Source: Cladochytrium replicatum
Lineage: Eukaryota; Chytridiomycota; Chytridiomycetes; Cladochytriales; Cladochytriaceae
Direction: 5' to 3'
Length of the DNA stretch: 57,565 nucleotides
Assembly (NCBI GenBank): GCA_025526935.1
Contig: JAHLKD010000154.1
Location: 1 to 57,565, forward strand
Positions 56,451 to 57,565 of the stretch are shown here, one piece after another. The position numbers and the translations under genes were made by a program. The first letter of the stretch is position 1, and the number at the start of each line of letters is the position of its first letter. The notes under the pieces were generated by a model. The model worked only from the letters and a program-made list of their open reading frames with translations. It had not been told where the DNA came from and ran no database searches.

Positions 56451-57565
56451 ATGTCGACAACTTCGAGGGTTCAGGATCGCTTGGCGAGGGCTCATGTTGG
56501 ACAGCCTTTGGAACCTCGGGAACGATTGCGGCATCTTGCGGAGCGCTTGGGGGAACCTCGCAATGCGTGGAGGAATGCGTTTTTGTTGATGTATTCATTG
56601 GAGGACGTTGCTGGATTTTTGGCCAGTATTGGATCTGGCCAGATCGCTGTCCCGAATGCACTTGTGGAATTGCTAAACCGTGCGCGTGAAGAGGGACGCG
56701 CTGAATCGGCCGTATCGCTCGAGCAGCTTGAAATCGAGAACGATGCACTTGTGATGCAGTGCTCGGCGCTTGCGGATAACTTGGTTCTGGCGACGGATCA
56801 GCTTGATCCCATTGATGTTCCTGATGTCGAGGACGATGGAGAGAAGCGTTGGACTGATTCCCAGACCCAGACCGATTTTTGGGATGCCGATTTATCGAAC
56901 CATGATGGAATTGGCCAAAACTTGGCAGACCTGCAGCAGGAACTGGCTAGTGCTTGTCGAGAGCTTCGCGTTGCACAGGAGAATGCAGCGGAAGCACGGC
57001 GCAAGGCAGCCAGTGCTGCAGCGGAGCTAGAGACGGCTCGATCGGTGGAGGCAAAGCGAGTTTCAGCTCTGGATGACTTGGAGAAGCAGTTGAAGGTGTC
57101 CCAAGAGCTTGCCAGCCAACTCCGCATCGAGGCCGAACTGGTAGAGGCGGAATTGGCCTCAGTGAAGGCTGCCGGAGCCAGTCTTCGCACTCGTTTGGAT
57201 CGCGCCAACATACCCGACGGCGAAATGGCGCAGCAGAGCGGGCGTGGGAGCGAGGTCTCTTCACAAAACGAAAATGGACCTCCAACGTTGGCAGATCGAT
57301 TTTGTGGTCTGTGGCGAGCAGAATGCAGGGCCAACCACAAATTGCGTGAAGCTTTGGATTTATCAATTGCTGAATGTGACAGATTGAAGAGGGATCGTGA
57401 TCAGATTCGAGCATTACTTGCAGTGTCATCATCATCTGACGATCAGCACTCCGATATGCAAGAGCTTGGACCAAAGGACTCGGCATCACAACAAGCTTCC
57501 CCAGTTTTACCATCTGCCCAATTTGTTTTGAAAGATGCAGCTGTACCAACAGTGAAAACACTTGG
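56451..57565 (+). CDS. Long coiled-coil ORF of the LTR retroelement (probable gag start, partial)
   Basis: From ATG at 56451 (MSTTSRVQDRLARAHVGQPL) the frame is open for 371 codons and leaves the window without a stop. Residues about 15-80 are helical and Arg/Leu/Ala-rich. A long heptad-like segment (QQELASACRELRVAQENAAE and LEKQLKVSQELASQL) covers about 165-245, and a Ser/Gln-rich part follows. No zinc knuckle or protease yet. Position after LTR and PBS makes gag the likely identity; a host coiled-coil gene is the alternative. Confidence 0.6.
   Translation, partial: MSTTSRVQDRLARAHVGQPLEPRERLRHLAERLGEPRNAWRNAFLLMYSLEDVAGFLASIGSGQIAVPNALVELLNRAREEGRAESAVSLEQLEIENDALVMQCSALADNLVLATDQLDPIDVPDVEDDGEKRWTDSQTQTDFWDADLSNHDGIGQNLADLQQELASACRELRVAQENAAEARRKAASAAAELETARSVEAKRVSALDDLEKQLKVSQELASQLRIEAELVEAELASVKAAGASLRTRLDRANIPDGEMAQQSGRGSEVSSQNENGPPTLADRFCGLWRAECRANHKLREALDLSIAECDRLKRDRDQIRALLAVSSSSDDQHSDMQELGPKDSASQQASPVLPSAQFVLKDAAVPTVKTL

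Larger units (their letters stand above)
55827..57565 (+). mobile_element. LTR retroelement inserted in the hAT transposase (5' part, runs off the right edge)
   Basis: LTR at 55827-56302, candidate primer-binding site at 56305-56322, and a long open frame from 56451 to the window end. It begins exactly where the hAT transposase is interrupted. The candidate 5-bp target duplication is ccaac (55822-55826); its partner is outside the window. No protease or RT is visible yet, so the superfamily is open. Confidence 0.75.

Noticed and set aside
1-57565. CRISPR array, bacterial operons, tRNA or rRNA genes
   Set aside because: No regular spacer-repeat array and no tRNA or rRNA signature was seen. 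Introns and protein families are eukaryotic.

Overview
The window is nuclear DNA of a eukaryote with small spliceosomal introns (mostly 45-220 nt, GT-AG). It carries a fungal-type Zn2Cys6 regulator of the ERT1/AcuK family, a Cdc11/AspA-type septin and three genes of the motile flagellum: CFAP299, a full-length inner-arm dynein heavy chain (DNAH2 type) and a CCDC81-like protein. Fungal regulators together with flagellar genes point to a zoosporic fungus, most likely a chytrid. This is inference from gene content, not from a marker gene. I saw no tRNA, rRNA or CRISPR array.

Layout. 1-10.05 kb is a pile of Ty1/copia retrotransposons. Two almost identical minus-strand elements (A and B), each with a 625-bp LTR of form TGTTAAG...CTTAACA, appear nested: A inside the reverse transcriptase of B, and B inside an inverted older copy C. 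10.5-23.4 kb holds a GT8 glycosyltransferase, a CTDSPL2/SCP-like phosphatase, a decayed stretch with inverted and tandem repeats and a broken PTPA relic, CFAP299, ERT1/AcuK and a multipass GT2-like enzyme. 23.4-41.6 kb is a minus-strand run: a 12-exon dynein heavy chain (predicted 4465 aa), a septin (11 exons, 312 aa) and a CCDC81-like gene. 41.8-49.9 kb is gene-dense: a low-complexity hypothetical protein, a PSMG1-like chaperone, BUD31, a cytochrome b5-domain protein (CYB5D2-like), a CENATAC/CCDC84-like zinc-finger protein, a steroid 5-alpha-reductase pseudogene and ribosomal protein eL39. 50.1-53.8 kb has an acidic orphan reading frame and a secreted DOMON plus Cu2-monooxygenase (dopamine beta-hydroxylase-like) gene. 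53.8 kb to the end is again mobile DNA: a 526-bp hAT MITE with an 8-bp target duplication, a related hAT element with a transposase fragment, and an LTR retroelement (476-bp LTR, candidate primer-binding site, long coiled-coil ORF) that splits the transposase and runs off the window.

How genes relate. The flagellar genes probably serve the axoneme and basal body of zoospores. BUD31 and CENATAC are both splicing-linked in other eukaryotes and lie within 1.7 kb of each other. Gene spacing is very tight in places: 39 bp between divergent start codons and 34 bp between convergent stops. Exon boundaries were placed by reading GT/AG sites and conserved protein blocks by eye. Where all exons of a gene could be placed, the summed length is a multiple of three and the protein length is close to family size. 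Many one-base differences between the two copia copies look like homopolymer sequencing errors, so isolated frameshifts should be read with caution.
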